Of a stretch of 64,000 nt of DNA, positions 1 through 10,247 are shown piece after piece. How positions within the stretch are numbered: position 1 is the stretch's first letter; the number at the start of each line of letters is the position of its first letter. The notes beneath the pieces are model-generated. The model was not told the DNA's origin, made no database searches, and worked only from the letters and a program-made list of their open reading frames with translations. The stretch is from contig NZ_CP108454.1 of the NCBI RefSeq assembly GCF_036240795.1, positions 1-64,000 on the forward strand, given 5' to 3'. The position numbers and the translations under genes were made by a program. The DNA is from Streptomyces sp. NBC_01268 (GTDB lineage: Bacteria > Actinomycetota > Actinomycetes > Streptomycetales > Streptomycetaceae).

Positions 1-141
1 CCGCGCAGGCGGGGAGCAGAAGACGGCCGACGACTTGGCCCGCCGGTCGGTGGGACCATCCCCGCGCAGGCGGGGAGCAGTGGCGTCGCTCGGTGACGTA
101 CCCGATCCCGCCGGGACCATCCCCGCGCAGGCGGGGAGCAG
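1..141 (-). CRISPR. CRISPR array 1 (partial, type I-E-like repeat)
   Basis: Two full 29-bp repeats (52-80 and 113-141) and the end of a third (1-19) are separated by 32-bp spacers. On the + strand the repeat runs from GGGACCATCCCCGCG to GCGGGGAGCAG. Read on the minus strand it matches the general form of type I-E repeats, with a G/C hairpin. The array continues past the left edge of the window. The conserved leader lies to its right, so crRNA transcription and new spacer acquisition should be at the right end. No cas gene is present in the window, so any effector and adaptation proteins would have to be encoded elsewhere. Confidence 0.95.
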
Positions 142-215
142 ACTCCGTGACCTGCAGTCCTACCCCACACTCACTGCCGTCTGAACCACTTTCACCGAAA
201 CCGGCAAACCAGACA
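142..215 (-). promoter_or_regulatory. CRISPR leader of array 1
   Basis: The sequence directly beside the last repeat of array 1 shares blocks such as TGACCTGCAGT, CTACCCCAC, CTGAACCA and TTCACCGAAACCG with the sequence beside array 2 at 3722. Duplication at the same side of both arrays, next to the best-conserved repeats, identifies it as the leader that should carry the array promoter and the Cas1-Cas2 integration signal. Transcription would run leftward. The exact outer boundary is not visible. Confidence 0.75.
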
Positions 216-512
216 CACCTAACAGCACATACCGAGCACCCACGGTAAACCGGTCCCGCCCAGGCATCCACGACCAGGAACACCGCCGGGCACGCACAGC
301 CGTCACACCGCTGACGCCAGACCTGAGCCGTCACACAGGCGAACAGACGACACAAGCCCTCGCTCAGCCCAAACCCACAGCCGGCACCACCAGACGCCAA
401 CCTCACCACTCACAGCACTCCCCCCTCACCCGAGGAAACACCCCCAACCTCACAGACCAACACCCCACCAACCCTGCAATGAGCACCAACTCACCACCAG
501 CCAAACCCGAGC
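216..512. other. C-rich spacer between leader 1 and array 2, no gene
   Basis: This stretch is C/A-rich and has no convincing gene on either strand. Long frames crossing it continue into the CRISPR repeats and are artefacts. It separates the leader of array 1 from the decayed, leader-distal end of array 2. Confidence 0.5.
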
Positions 513-3500
513 CGGGACCATCCCCCGCGCGGAGCAGCCGACCTCGCCGACGCCCCGAAACACGCGGAAAGAAACACCCCGCAGACACGAAGAACAGCCA
601 AATACAGATTCCGCATACCGAATCCCAAAGGACGCAGGCGCGGGCGCAGGCCACCCGGCCTGAGACCATCCCCACACGAACACGGAACAGACACGGCCAC
701 CTGTCCCCCTTCGCCAGGATGCAGAAGCCATCCCCACACGAGCAGGGAACAGGAGCTGGTGATCGTGTGCCGCTCACGCTCCACAGGACCATCCCCGCGC
801 AGGCAGGGAGCAGCGCGCGGACCTGGGCTCTGACGCCCATTACCTGGAACCATCCCCACACGAGCAGGAACACCCCCGCCGCCGTCGTCTTCGTCGACGA
901 GGGGCCACCCCCGCACAGCCGGGAGCAGAAGGCGCTCACGCCGACGGCGGAGAGCAGGATGGGACCATCCCCGCAGGCGGGAAGCAGGCCCCGGGCCCAG
1001 AGGCCGGCGCCCGTTGAGGGGACCATCCCCACGCGAGCACGAGGAACACGGGCCGTGGATGCCGTGCATAGCAGCCTCGTCCGGACCAACCCCGCAGGGT
1101 ACGGGGAGCGATGCCGCAGCTCGGCCGCGACATGAGCAGGCATCGAGCCATCCCCGCGGCAACCGGGAGCAGACGGTCCGCCAGATCCACAGCAGCTCTG
1201 GCATGGGACCATCCCCGCACACGCGGGGAGCAGATAGAGCCGGACCAGCGCGCAGTGGGCATAGGGGCCATCCCCGCACGCGTGGGGAGCAGGTCCTGCT
1301 GACGCTGCAGGCCGGGATGGAGACGGGACCATCCCCGCAGGCGCGGGGAGCAGTGTGCGGGGGGAGAGACCGACAAGCCGATAGTGGGGACCATCCCCGC
1401 GGGTACGGGGCTCAGTCCTCGTTGAAGGTCTCGCGCGGCTGGTCCTCGGGACCATCCCCGCGGGCGCTGGGAGCAGGGTGGCCGCGACTCCGGCGTTTTC
1501 ATCCTGCCGGGACCATCCCCGCCAGCGCGGGGAGCACTGCGCGCCGGCGCGCGTCAGGGGCCGGTCGTCGGGACCATCCCCGCGTGCACGGGGAGCAGAA
1601 CCTGTCCATCCGCCTCGCCCAGGCCAAGCAGGGACCATCCCGGCGTGCACGGGGAGCAGAGCCACGCCTTCATCGCGGAGAGTAGGCCGCGGGACCATCC
1701 CCGCGGGCACGGGGAGCAGCTCGCCGCGGCGACGACCAAGGATCAGGCCCGGGGGCCATCCCCGCAGGCGCGGGGAGCAGGTGGAGCAGCACCTGCTGGA
1801 CGGCTACACGGTGGGACCATCCCCGCGGGCGCGGGGAGCAGAACGGCTACGCCTACTACACGGGCGCCTGGGCGGGACCATCCCCGCAGGCGCGAGACAC
1901 AGTCGTTGGTAAGCACGGTGGTAAGCCGCAGACACAGCCAAGCCAGCACACCGCAACACTCGCCCAACACAGCGACCCAAGCGACCAGAACTCCACGTAC
2001 GTGGGGAACAAGTCACGTACCCGTCACGGGTACCCCTTGATCTCGAGACCATCCCCGCAAGCGCGGAGAGCAGCCCGACGCCTGGCTCGCCTACACCTAC
2101 GGGCCCGGGACCAACCTCCCGCACACGCGGGGAGCAGGGACGGCCGTCCCGTACTGCTGATCAAGCCGCGGGACCATCCCCGCGGGCGCGGGGAGCAGGA
2201 CGCATGACACGACGGCGAGGAGTGCGGTCTGGGACCATCCCCGCAGGCGCGGGGAACAGATCGAGGCGCAGACCCCAGTAGCGAGCACTGCGGAGCATCC
2301 CCCCTCGCGTACGGGGAGCAGGTCCAGATGCCCGTCACCGAGTTCCACCCATTGGGGCCATCCCCACGGACACAGGGAGCAGCCGGCGGGGTGTACGCCC
2401 ACCCGGCCCGGCCGGGACCATCCCCGCGCGGGCGGCGAGCAGGGCTTCGGCTGGTCCGTCTGCTGGCTCACTCGGGGCCATCCCCGCGCGGGCGGCGAGC
2501 AGTCCGTGCTGTCGGTGTGCGTGCCGTGCCAGGAGGGACCAACCCCGCGGGCGCGGGGAGCAGTCGACGACGACGCCGTACCGCAGCTTCTGCGGGGGAC
2601 CATCCCCCGCGGACGCGGGGAGCAGCCCTGGTCCTGCCGGGCCGTCAGACGGCCTCGGGGGCCATCCCCGCGCGGGCGGGGAGCAGACCCTCGCGGCGTC
2701 GGCGAGGCTGTAGCGCGTGGGACCATCCCCGCGGGTGCGGGGAGCAGAGGCCAGCGTCCATGATCTCGCGCCAGAGGTAGGGACCATCCCCGCAGACGCG
2801 GGGAACAGTGGCGGTCGGTTCGGTGCGGGGCCCGGTGGGGGGACCATCCCGGCGCAAACGGGGAACAGTCTTTCCTCGGCTTCGGCCCCGCCCCGGTCGA
2901 GGGACCATCCCCGCGTGCGCGGGGAGCAGCTGGCGGACGCCCTGACTGATCTGCGGCTGTGGGGACCATCACCGCGGTGCGGGGAGCAGTACGACGCCGC
3001 TGACGCTGTCACCATGCAGGCGGGACCATCCCCGCGGGTGCGGGGAGCAAGACGTAGCCGACGGCCACGGCCGGGACACCGGACGACCATCCTCGCCGGC
3101 ACGGGGAGCAGCCGAGGGTGTAGTCCGCATCGACGGACGGGGCGGGACCATCCCCGCGGGCGCGGGGAGCAGGTACCGCCGTGCGCGGCGCTGTCGCGTC
3201 TTCTGGGACCATCCCCGCGGGCGTGGGGAGCAGGCGTCGCTGCCGAACAAGTCCGGCACCGCGATGGGACCATCCCCACGCGAGCGGGGAGCAGGACCAG
3301 CCTTTCGTGCCCTGAACGCTCGGATTGGGACCATCCCCGCGCGAGCGGGGAGCAGAGGCTGGCGCCGGTGAGGTTGGTGCCGGTGGAGGGACCATCCCCG
3401 CGGGCGCGGGCAGCAGCTCGGCTTCGAGGCGTGGAACGCCGAGTGCCGGGGACCATCCCCGCGGGCGCGGGGAGCAGGACGACTCCGAACCCGCCCTCTG

Positions 3501-3721
3501 GGGCAGGGCGGGACCAGCCCCGCAGGCGCGGGGAGCAGCAACGTCAAGCCGCACGTCAGGTGGTTCCGCGAGGGACCATCCCCGCAGGCGCGGGAGCAGC
3601 AGACAGCGCGCAACGAGACCGGGCTGGCGTGGGGACCATCCCCGCGGGCGCGGGGAGCAGGCCCGTGGCCGGGCGGCGGGACGCCGCCCGGGGGGACCAT
3701 CCCCGCGCAGGCGGGGAGCAG
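513..3721 (-). CRISPR. CRISPR array 2, about 50 repeats, leader-distal decay
   Basis: About fifty repeat units recur with a period close to 61 bp (29-bp repeat plus about 32-bp spacer). Examples are 1205-1233, 1570-1598, 2170-2198, 2901-2929 and 3693-3721. Those near 3.2-3.7 kb are nearly identical. Those at 513-1110 have deletions and substitutions, such as CCCACACG in place of CCCCGCGG. The 1903-2043 stretch keeps one degenerate repeat (about 1981-2011) and has apparently lost another. The leader at 3722 sets the orientation: newest spacers right, oldest left. The variable triplet in the repeat loop changes from unit to unit. Spacer targets could not be determined. Confidence 0.95.
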
Positions 3722-3797
3722 ACTTCCTGACCTGCAGTTCTACCCCACGCCCCAGGCCATCTGAACCAGTTCACCGAAACCGACAAACCAGACAGCA
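3722..3797 (-). promoter_or_regulatory. CRISPR leader of array 2
   Basis: This is a near copy of the sequence at 142. Shared blocks include TGACCTGCAGT, CTACCCCAC, ATCTGAACCA and TTCACCGAAACCGACAAACC. It abuts the most canonical repeat (3693-3721). Its position and conservation indicate the promoter and integration leader for array 2, acting leftward. About 190 bp of C-rich DNA without a gene separates it from array 3. Confidence 0.75.
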
Positions 3798-3990
3798 CTC
3801 CCCCGCACCCGCAGGAAACCGGAACGACCGCCAGGCACCCGCCTCACAACTCACAACACGCCCACCCAACACGAACAACAGCCTGCAAGCCACACAGGCC
3901 AAGCCGGCCCCACCCCCGCGGTAAAACCCACTCACCACACCCACAGACACATGAAGCAGAACCTCAACGGCAGCCGCCGACCGATGAGAG

Positions 3991-4264
3991 AGCAACCATC
4001 CCCGCACGAGCAAGAAAGAGCCACACGCCAAGGACTGACGGGACGCCGACGAAGAACCATCCCCACACACGCCAGGAGCAGAGGACCTCGGCGAGCCGGG
4101 TGGCCGCGCCCGCGGGACCATCCCCGCCAGCGCGGGGAGCAGCTCGACAACGAGACCGCCAAGTGGATGGCGAAGGGACCATCCCCGCGGGCGCGGGGAG
4201 CAGGGCTTCACTCTTGTCTCGGGACCCTACGCCTTGGGACCATCCCCGCGCAGGCGGGGAGCAG
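3991..4264 (-). CRISPR. CRISPR array 3, five repeats, leaderless
   Basis: Five repeat units start near 3991, 4054, 4114, 4175 and 4236 with the same 61-bp period. The two left units are degenerate and the three right units are canonical, so polarity matches arrays 1 and 2. The DNA to the right (from 4265) does not resemble the leaders at 142 and 3722. This array has probably lost its leader and may be neither transcribed from its own promoter nor expanding. Confidence 0.9.
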
Positions 4265-4367
4265 CCCCAACAGGTCTAACCCTGGTGAGTACCTGATCCA
4301 TATCCCTCGCGGTGCTCCTCTGCCGACGTGGTCCGGGTCCATGTAGCGTCACGGCCAGGGGGATGAG

Positions 4368-4679
4368 ATGAACTTCGACGAGAACGAACCTGAGTCTGTT
4401 CGAGAGGAACGGTTCGCCGCAGAACGAGCCGAGGGCGGAGCGGCGCGAAAGGCTGCGTCGCTCGACTCGCGGGGAGCCCACCTCGGCGCGGCAATCGTGA
4501 CTATCGCCTTGGTCCTCCTCAGCTGGTACGGCAAGCTGGTAGCTCTGGGCATCGTCAGCGGAGTCTTTCTGCTTTGGTTCTCCGCAGCCCTCGCGTGGGC
4601 CTACGCCGACGGGGACCATGGCCGGCACGCACTCCAGCGCGCGTACAACGTCACCTTCGGATGGGGCGACGGGTTCTGA
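4368..4679 (+). CDS. Small two-helix membrane protein, unknown function
   Basis: A 103-residue protein has a charged N-terminal third (about residues 1-37) followed by two hydrophobic segments (about 40-58 and 60-80) and a short tail, so it is probably an inner-membrane protein. The ATG is preceded by an AGGGGG ribosome-binding site about 7 bases upstream. It stands alone just outside the CRISPR arrays. I do not recognise a family. The ribosome-binding site, charged-then-hydrophobic layout and codon use suggest a real gene. Confidence 0.6.
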   Translation: MNFDENEPESVREERFAAERAEGGAARKAASLDSRGAHLGAAIVTIALVLLSWYGKLVALGIVSGVFLLWFSAALAWAYADGDHGRHALQRAYNVTFGWGDGF

Positions 4680-4883
4680 GTACCACTGTCCTGTCTCAGT
4701 TGATCATTGCCGGTGAGCCGTCCAGTGCCCTGGGCCGATGCAATCAGTGGTGAGAGGTGCTGGGCGGCCAGTCTCAGTCGATGTTGCCGCTGGGCGGCAG
4801 ATCGGCAGGTCTGTCTCGCCTGACGCTGTCGGTTGCTGACCCAAGCTCGTGCTGCAGCAAGACAGCATCGGATACTGACCAGT

Positions 4884-5465
4884 GTGATCACTGAGCCCTC
4901 GCCCTCACCCGTCAATGACCCAGCTGACTTCGCGTCGCTACTGGCTGCGGCCGAGGACTGGACCAGTGCCGCTGTGGAAGCGCAGCAAGAGGGACAGTGG
5001 GTCCTGACTGGAGCGGAACGCCAGATCCTGGCCGACGTGGAGGCGGCCACCAATCCCCTGCACGGTGGCCATTTGCCGCCGCACGACGACGAGTCCGTAT
5101 ACGTGCGCCTTGGACGCATCAGGAACTGGGCTGGTGTGCTGCGGCTCGCGGCACGGGCCGGGGGCTGGGAACTTCATCCTGTCGTGGGCACGAAACCCTC
5201 ATCACTCTCTCGCCCGGTCGGCATGGCCGACCTGCTCTCTGGCATTTACGCGCTCGCCGAACAGGGCGAGCGGTGGCAACAACTGATGTTGGCAACCATC
5301 TCCGACCTCAACGCCACGGCCCGGGACCAGCCTCTGCAGCAACGACAAGACCTCGACCAGGCACTGGCCGAGCGCGAGCCCCGATTCGCCAGAGACCTGG
5401 CCACCGCGGAGGGCTTCTTCACCGGCCCCGGCTCGTTGGAAGACCTGTCCCTCTTCTTCGACTGA
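4884..5465 (+). CDS. Hypothetical soluble protein
   Basis: About 193 residues from the GTG at 4884, or 210 if the ATG at 4833 is used. It is acidic and predicted mainly helical, with no signal peptide, membrane segment or motif I can name. Neither candidate start has a strong ribosome-binding site. It ends just before the truncated IS21 element. A short sequence after its stop (5465-5480) vaguely resembles half a CRISPR repeat but is too weak to call. Confidence 0.5.
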   Translation: MITEPSPSPVNDPADFASLLAAAEDWTSAAVEAQQEGQWVLTGAERQILADVEAATNPLHGGHLPPHDDESVYVRLGRIRNWAGVLRLAARAGGWELHPVVGTKPSSLSRPVGMADLLSGIYALAEQGERWQQLMLATISDLNATARDQPLQQRQDLDQALAEREPRFARDLATAEGFFTGPGSLEDLSLFFD

Positions 5466-5550
5466 GCCATCCCCACGGGCGACGCGACGGAGCCGTCTCG
5501 GCTGACCTTGTCGCTGACGTACGAACGGAGAGGTCGAGCGACCGCTGCTG

Positions 5551-6240
5551 ATGCCGCTGCCGGAAGAGTCCTTTGAGACGGGCCGGCTCTTCACTCCGAG
5601 GGTCGACCGCTACAGCCAGATCGCGGTCCGCACGAACCGCTACTCGGTGCCGGTCCGGCTGATCGGCAAACGGGTCCGTGTCGTGCTGCACGCCTCTCAC
5701 CTGGTGGTTTACGACCGGAACGTGGAAGGGGCCCGACACGAGCGGCTGATCGCTAAGGACGGCTGCCGCCTGGATCTGGACCACTACCTGGAGGCCCTGA
5801 TCCGCAAGCCAGGTGCCTTCCCCGGCGCCACCGCGCTCGAACAGGCCCGCTCGGCGGGCAAGTTCACCCCGGTCCATGACGCCTGGTGGGCCGCGGCGGT
5901 CAAGGCCCACGGAGACACAGCCGGGACGAGAGCGCTGATCGAGGTGCTGCTGCTGGCCCGCCACCTCCCGCACGAGCACCTGGTCGCCGGACTCGCGATG
6001 GCCTTGCGGGCAGGAGCCCTGACCGCGGACACGGTCGCACTGGAAGCCCGCAAAATCGCCCAGGCCGAGGACGAGCCGGACGGAACCCCGGGCGCGGCCA
6101 CCGTGACGTTTCTGCACGAGTGGCGGCTCGCGCATTTTCCCCCGGACACCAGGCCGCTGCCCTCGGTGACCCACTACGACCAACTGCTCCGACGCCGTCG
6201 CGCCAGCGCCGGTGAACAACGCGAGGGAGAAACACAGTGA
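5551..6240 (+). pseudogene. IstA transposase C-terminal fragment (IS21 family)
   Basis: The 229 residues match the C-terminal Mu-transposase-like part of IS21 IstA proteins, with the typical stretch FETGRLFTPRVDRYSQ followed by RTNRYSVPVRLIG. The N-terminal helix-turn-helix and the DDE catalytic core are missing, and an in-frame stop lies near 5514-5516. The fragment therefore cannot catalyse transposition. Its last four bases overlap the start of istB (GTGA), the normal IS21 arrangement, so this is one end of a once-complete element. Confidence 0.85.
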
Positions 6241-7031
6241 CCCTGCCCCGCCAGCGAGGACTGACCGAGCAGGCCGCCACCACGGCCATCGACACCGCCT
6301 GCCGCCTGCTACGGCTCCCCTCGATCAGAAACGAGTTTGCCGACATCGCCGACCGGGCGCTGAAGGACCAGATGACCTACCGCGGCTTCCTCGCCGAACT
6401 GCTGATGGCCGAGTGCGACGACCAGTCCCGGCGCCGTTCGGAACGGCGGATCAAGGCAGCCGGCTTCCCCCGGGACAAGTCCCTGCGGACTTTCGACTTC
6501 GACGCGAACCCGAACATCGACGCCGCCACCATCCACACCCTCGCCAGCTGCGAATGGATCAAGAAGAGCCAGCCCCTCTGCCTGATCGGCGACTCCGGAA
6601 CCGGCAAGTCGCACATGCTGATCGCCCTGGGAACCGAGGCGGCCATGGCCGGCTACCGGGTCAAGTACGTGCTCGCGACGAAGCTGGTCAACGAGCTCGT
6701 CGAGGCCGCCGACGAGAAGCAACTCTCCAAGACGATCGCCCGCTACGGCCGGGTCGATCTTTTGTGCATCGATGAACTCGGCTACATGGAACTCGACCGC
6801 CGCGGCGCCGAACTCCTCTTCCAGGTCCTGACCGAACGCGAGGAAAAGAACAGCGTCGCCATCGCCTCCAACGAGTCGTTCGGCGGCTGGACCAAGACGT
6901 TCACCGACCCTCGCCTCTGCGCGGCCATCGTCGACCGCCTCACCTTCAACGGCACCATCATCGAGACCGGCACCGACTCCTACCGCCTCGCCAGCACCCG
7001 AGCCCGCGCCGAGCACGCTGAAGCCGGCTGA
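6237..7031 (+). CDS. istB: IS21 helper ATPase IstB
   Basis: A 264-residue AAA+ ATPase of the IstB/DnaC-like family, which assembles on target DNA and stimulates IstA. It has a Walker A motif, GDSGTGKSH (about residues 118-126), and a Walker B region, LLCIDELGYMELD. Length is normal and no frame defect is seen. The GTG start overlaps the istA stop by four bases. With istA truncated upstream, the protein is probably an orphan unless another IS21 supplies IstA. Confidence 0.92.
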   Translation: MTLPRQRGLTEQAATTAIDTACRLLRLPSIRNEFADIADRALKDQMTYRGFLAELLMAECDDQSRRRSERRIKAAGFPRDKSLRTFDFDANPNIDAATIHTLASCEWIKKSQPLCLIGDSGTGKSHMLIALGTEAAMAGYRVKYVLATKLVNELVEAADEKQLSKTIARYGRVDLLCIDELGYMELDRRGAELLFQVLTEREEKNSVAIASNESFGGWTKTFTDPRLCAAIVDRLTFNGTIIETGTDSYRLASTRARAEHAEAG

Positions 7032-7044
7032 CCGGAGTCCTCTG

Positions 7045-7076
7045 CTGGTCCGCTGCCCCAAGGGGCAGCGGACCAG
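7045..7076 (+). terminator. Hairpin downstream of istB
   Basis: Perfect 15-bp inverted repeat, CTGGTCCGCTGCCCC and its complement, separated by AA, 14 bases after the istB stop. There is no T-run, as is common in high-GC actinobacteria. It also separates istB from the convergent gene at 7096, so it may terminate transcription both ways. Confidence 0.6.
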
Positions 7077-7095
7077 CCAAGCCTCATGACCTGCT

Positions 7096-7635
7096 TCATT
7101 CTCCGAGTGCGAACGACGCCCGTTCTTGCCACTTCGTGCCGTCGTGCACGATGAGTTCAACCGACGAGACCTGAGACGTGAACGGGAGCCTGCTGGCGAG
7201 GTCAGCCTCGATCTCCTCCAGGACCACGTCTTCCTGACCTTGAGCGATGGTCAGGTGCGGCACGACCTCGGCGAACCGGCCGCCATACGGCGGAGCCTCA
7301 GGCCAACGATCAGCGATCGCCTCCGTGAGCTGCCGCAACTGCGTATCAGGCTCGGGGACGAGATACAGCACTCCCGGGAGCCGTCCACATCTCTCGAACC
7401 GCAGGTCAAAGGTCTGGTGACTTCCCAGCACGCTCGCGAGAGCCGAGTAGACGAGCGCATCTATTCGGCTCTCGTCGAGGAACGGGAAAAGCACGGTGAC
7501 ATGGGCTGGAACCCCGGCCCGAGCTGAGGGGTCGAGCCGTTCACGCCACCCACGGACGGCCGGCTCCGCCTCCGGAATCCGGACGATGAGCCCCGTCTGG
7601 CCCGCCTGAAACGCACTGGTGCTGTCATCTGCCAT
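7096..7635 (-). CDS. 2'-5' RNA ligase / 2H phosphoesterase family protein
   Basis: About 179 residues with the paired motifs of the 2H phosphoesterase superfamily: HVTV in the N-terminal half (PAHVTVLFPF) and HLTI in the second half (VPHLTIAQG). These His-x-Thr motifs form the active site in LigT-like and cyclic phosphodiesterase enzymes that act on 2',3'- or 2'-5'-linked phosphates. The frame opens upstream at 7671, but the ATG at 7635 better fits the family. The true substrate is unknown. It lies about 2.6 kb from the cyclic-nucleotide locus, but in the other orientation and beyond transposon debris, so a link is speculative. Confidence 0.75.
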   Translation of the reverse strand: MADDSTSAFQAGQTGLIVRIPEAEPAVRGWRERLDPSARAGVPAHVTVLFPFLDESRIDALVYSALASVLGSHQTFDLRFERCGRLPGVLYLVPEPDTQLRQLTEAIADRWPEAPPYGGRFAEVVPHLTIAQGQEDVVLEEIEADLASRLPFTSQVSSVELIVHDGTKWQERASFALGE

Positions 7636-7865
7636 GACACCGCATGGTGCCACCTCTGCCCCAGACAGCACGGCTCCTTTTTCGCTGACCGATCACGCCG
7701 ATCGGAGACGCACGTCGACGAGCGGCACGACCAAGACGCTGCCGCTATTTCCCGTGAACATTCCAAGCGCCGATCATCACCGAACGCCGCCGGAACTCAC
7801 GAACAAACGCTGTCGGTTGAAGTGAACAAAGCCAGGTAGGTCGACGTACTGGTAGGTGACCGCGG

Positions 7866-9652
7866 TCACGAGGCATCTCCATGTTCGTCGGTGGAGCGAG
7901 GCGACGAAGCGTCTGCGTCGTCGGCGCAGGCAGGTTCCGTCAGCTCGTGAGGGGCTTCGGGGGCGCAGGCACCGCTTGAAGCGGGTGAGGCACCGTTGTG
8001 AGCGAGTGATGCCGGCCCGGGCCGGCCGGGACCGGTCAGCGCGGCCAGGGAAGCAGGAGTACGCCACCCGGCCGGGGGTACGGCGGGCGGGACGATGTCC
8101 GGCAGCGCGAGCTGCGACAGGCTGGCGCCGGCACTCAGGGCGAGCTCGGCGTCGGCCTGCGCACCGGTCAGCGCGCCGAGCCGCTGGGGTGCCTCGGGCT
8201 GATTGACGGCGGCGTAGCGCTCGCGCTGGGAAGCCTGGAGGTCCTTCTTCAGGCGGCGGGTACGGGCCGCTCGTGCCTTGCGTACGGCGCTGATCTGTTC
8301 ATCGGTGGCCCGGTCGGCCAGGTCCGCGGGGCCGAGGTAGCGGCCGGTGGTGGCGTGGTAGACCTCGACGCGGTGGTCGTGGTGGGGCATGAAACGGATA
8401 CGGACGGGGACACCGGCCTGGCCGGTCATCCACGCCCCGACGTAGTCACGTCTCCTGAAACGGATGCCGCGGGTGGTCAGCGTGCGGGTGCCGGCGTCTT
8501 CCAGGGTGAACGTCCACAGGTCCACGGCCGGTACGTCCCGCAGCGGGGTGAGATCGTCCTGCCACGCCTCAAGCGGAGTCCTGCCCTGCAGGGGTGCGGG
8601 GCGGTGCTCGGCGTTCCACCACCGGGTCCAGTCCAGCAGCCGGGCGGTGAAGTCCTCGAAACTGAGCAGTACCTCGTCCTTCGCACGGGCAGCTCGTTTG
8701 CCGGGGCGCGGCTGGCGGGCGTAGCCGGGCAGCGCGGCCAGGAACATGCTCTCCACCGCACGGTTCAAGCCCTCCACGTGCCTTTGAGATGAGGGGTGTA
8801 GGCGGGCAGATCCTCCACGGTGACGTCGAGGAGAGTGAACGCGGCGGTCACCGTCCGGGACAGGAAGTCCTTGCCACGGTCCACCCGCACCTTCTCTGGT
8901 AGACCGCCGAACGGGCCGTAGGGGTCCTCGCGCACCACGGCGGAGCGCAGCGCGGCCAGTACCGACTCCCGCGACGGATACACCGGGGTGACGGCAACGC
9001 CGGTGATCGCGTTCGTGGCGCAGTCGGTGAACCAGGTGATCCACGGCCGGCGGGCTTTGCCATCAACGTCGACCAGCACCGGGGCCTGCACATGGTCGGT
9101 CTCCCACACCTTGTTACGCCAGCCCCGCGGCCGGGCCAGGAACACATCATGCTTACGCGCCGCCCGCTCCCCGCCCGCAAGCCCCACCCGCTCCCCCGGT
9201 GTCAGATCACGACGGATCGCACGGTGCAACGTCGGAATCGACGGAGGCGACTCCCCCTCACCCCTGGCCGCGCGAGCGGTCAACTCACGATGAACCGCCG
9301 CGACGTTGCCCTTCCACAGCCCCAACAGAACCCGGATCTCATCAGTAACCGTGAACCGGCCGGGATACGCGGCCCGCTCACCCGGCGCCGCAGCCGCGGC
9401 CTCGTCCCCCTCAGCCGCGGCCAGCCACCGCCACACCGCACGCTCCCGCACCTCCAGCACGTCCGCCACCGACCTCACCTGCCCAGTGGTGAGTTTCCCC
9501 TCTCGCCGCAGGGCCAGCAGACGACGCACCGCCGGTGACCGCAACGCCCGAACCGACACGGCCGGCAACACCCCACCCACATCACCACCCGCCCCTTCCG
9601 GAGTCAGGTCCTGCTCTGTCCGATCCACACCCTCGAGCACACCAGCACCCAC
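7866..9652 (-). pseudogene. Mu/TnsB-type DDE transposase, frameshifted
   Basis: Two overlapping frames make one transposase. The first (9652 down to about 8780) has N-terminal DNA-binding regions and the first two catalytic acidic residues (in TDHVQAPVLVDVDG and RVDRGKDF). The second (to 7866) has the catalytic Glu in HVEGLNRAVESMF and the C-terminal Mu-transposase beta-barrel region. The break falls between PHLKG and VEGLNR near 8780, where one base seems to be missing (GGCACGTGGAG where GGCACCGTGGAG is expected). It is a relative of the intact TnsB at 29929, not its copy. No TnsC partner lies nearby. Confidence 0.85.
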
Positions 9653-9829
9653 CCGCCAGCGGATCAGAACTCACGAAACTGACACAGCATCACCCCCCAT
9701 GCGAAAACACTCCACGACAGCCATGCTCTATAGATCTCTCACTTCCAGGACAGTGACCTTTCAACCCCAAAACAATCCATGACCAGCATCAACACCCTCA
9801 CAACCCGCTGCCCCTCACACCACTGCCAC

Positions 9830-10160
9830 CAAAACGAGAGATCGCAGCCACGGCATCCCGCTCTCCGTGTCGCTGACCGGCGGCAATCGCAACGACGTCA
9901 CCCAGTTGATGGCCCTGCTCGCGAAGATCCCGTCCGTCGCCGGCTTTGTCCGACGACCGAGGCGGCGGGCGGTGCGGGCGGGGGTGGAGCCGGAGCGGGT
10001 GTTCGCTCTGGCCATGCGGTGGTGGCGCGATGGTGGAAGCAACTTTGGCTGGGAACAGGGGCGATCTTGCAGCGGCGCCTGCATCAACTGCGTCTGGCGA
10101 GTGGTAGGTGCGGAGGCGTTCCAAGGAGTCGTCCGCGCATGGGGTGTGAGGAAGCGCTCG
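9830..10160 (+). pseudogene. Fused scraps of an IS5 transposase and a TniQ gene
   Basis: From about 9858 to 9957 the frame encodes SLTGGNRNDVTQLMALLAKI, a signature of IS5-family (IS1647-like) transposases. It passes without a break into RRAVRAGVEPERVFALAM, which matches the intact TniQ at 28170-28290. The DNA there shares the exact 20-mer GAGCCGGAGCGGGTGTTCGC with that gene. Homology continues weakly to about 10110 with frame changes. Both parts lack their ends. This is a recombination scar, not a working gene. Confidence 0.75.
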
Positions 10161-10247
10161 TGTCCGGTGCCCTGCTGAGGGCGGCGGGCGGGGCGCCGTA
10201 GGACGAAGGTGGAGGTCGAAGCCAGAGGCTGAGGAGAGGGGCTACTC

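Noticed and set aside
403..4211. Many long open frames across the CRISPR arrays, up to 435 codons on both strands
   Set aside because: Their translations repeat RACGDGP- or RGWSR-like motifs every 20 residues, which is the 61-bp repeat period. They have no codon bias of real genes and no family resemblance.
5465..5490. CRISPR-repeat-like CCATCCCCACGGGCGACGCG after the gene ending at 5465
   Set aside because: Only about half of the repeat matches and the second arm of the hairpin is missing.
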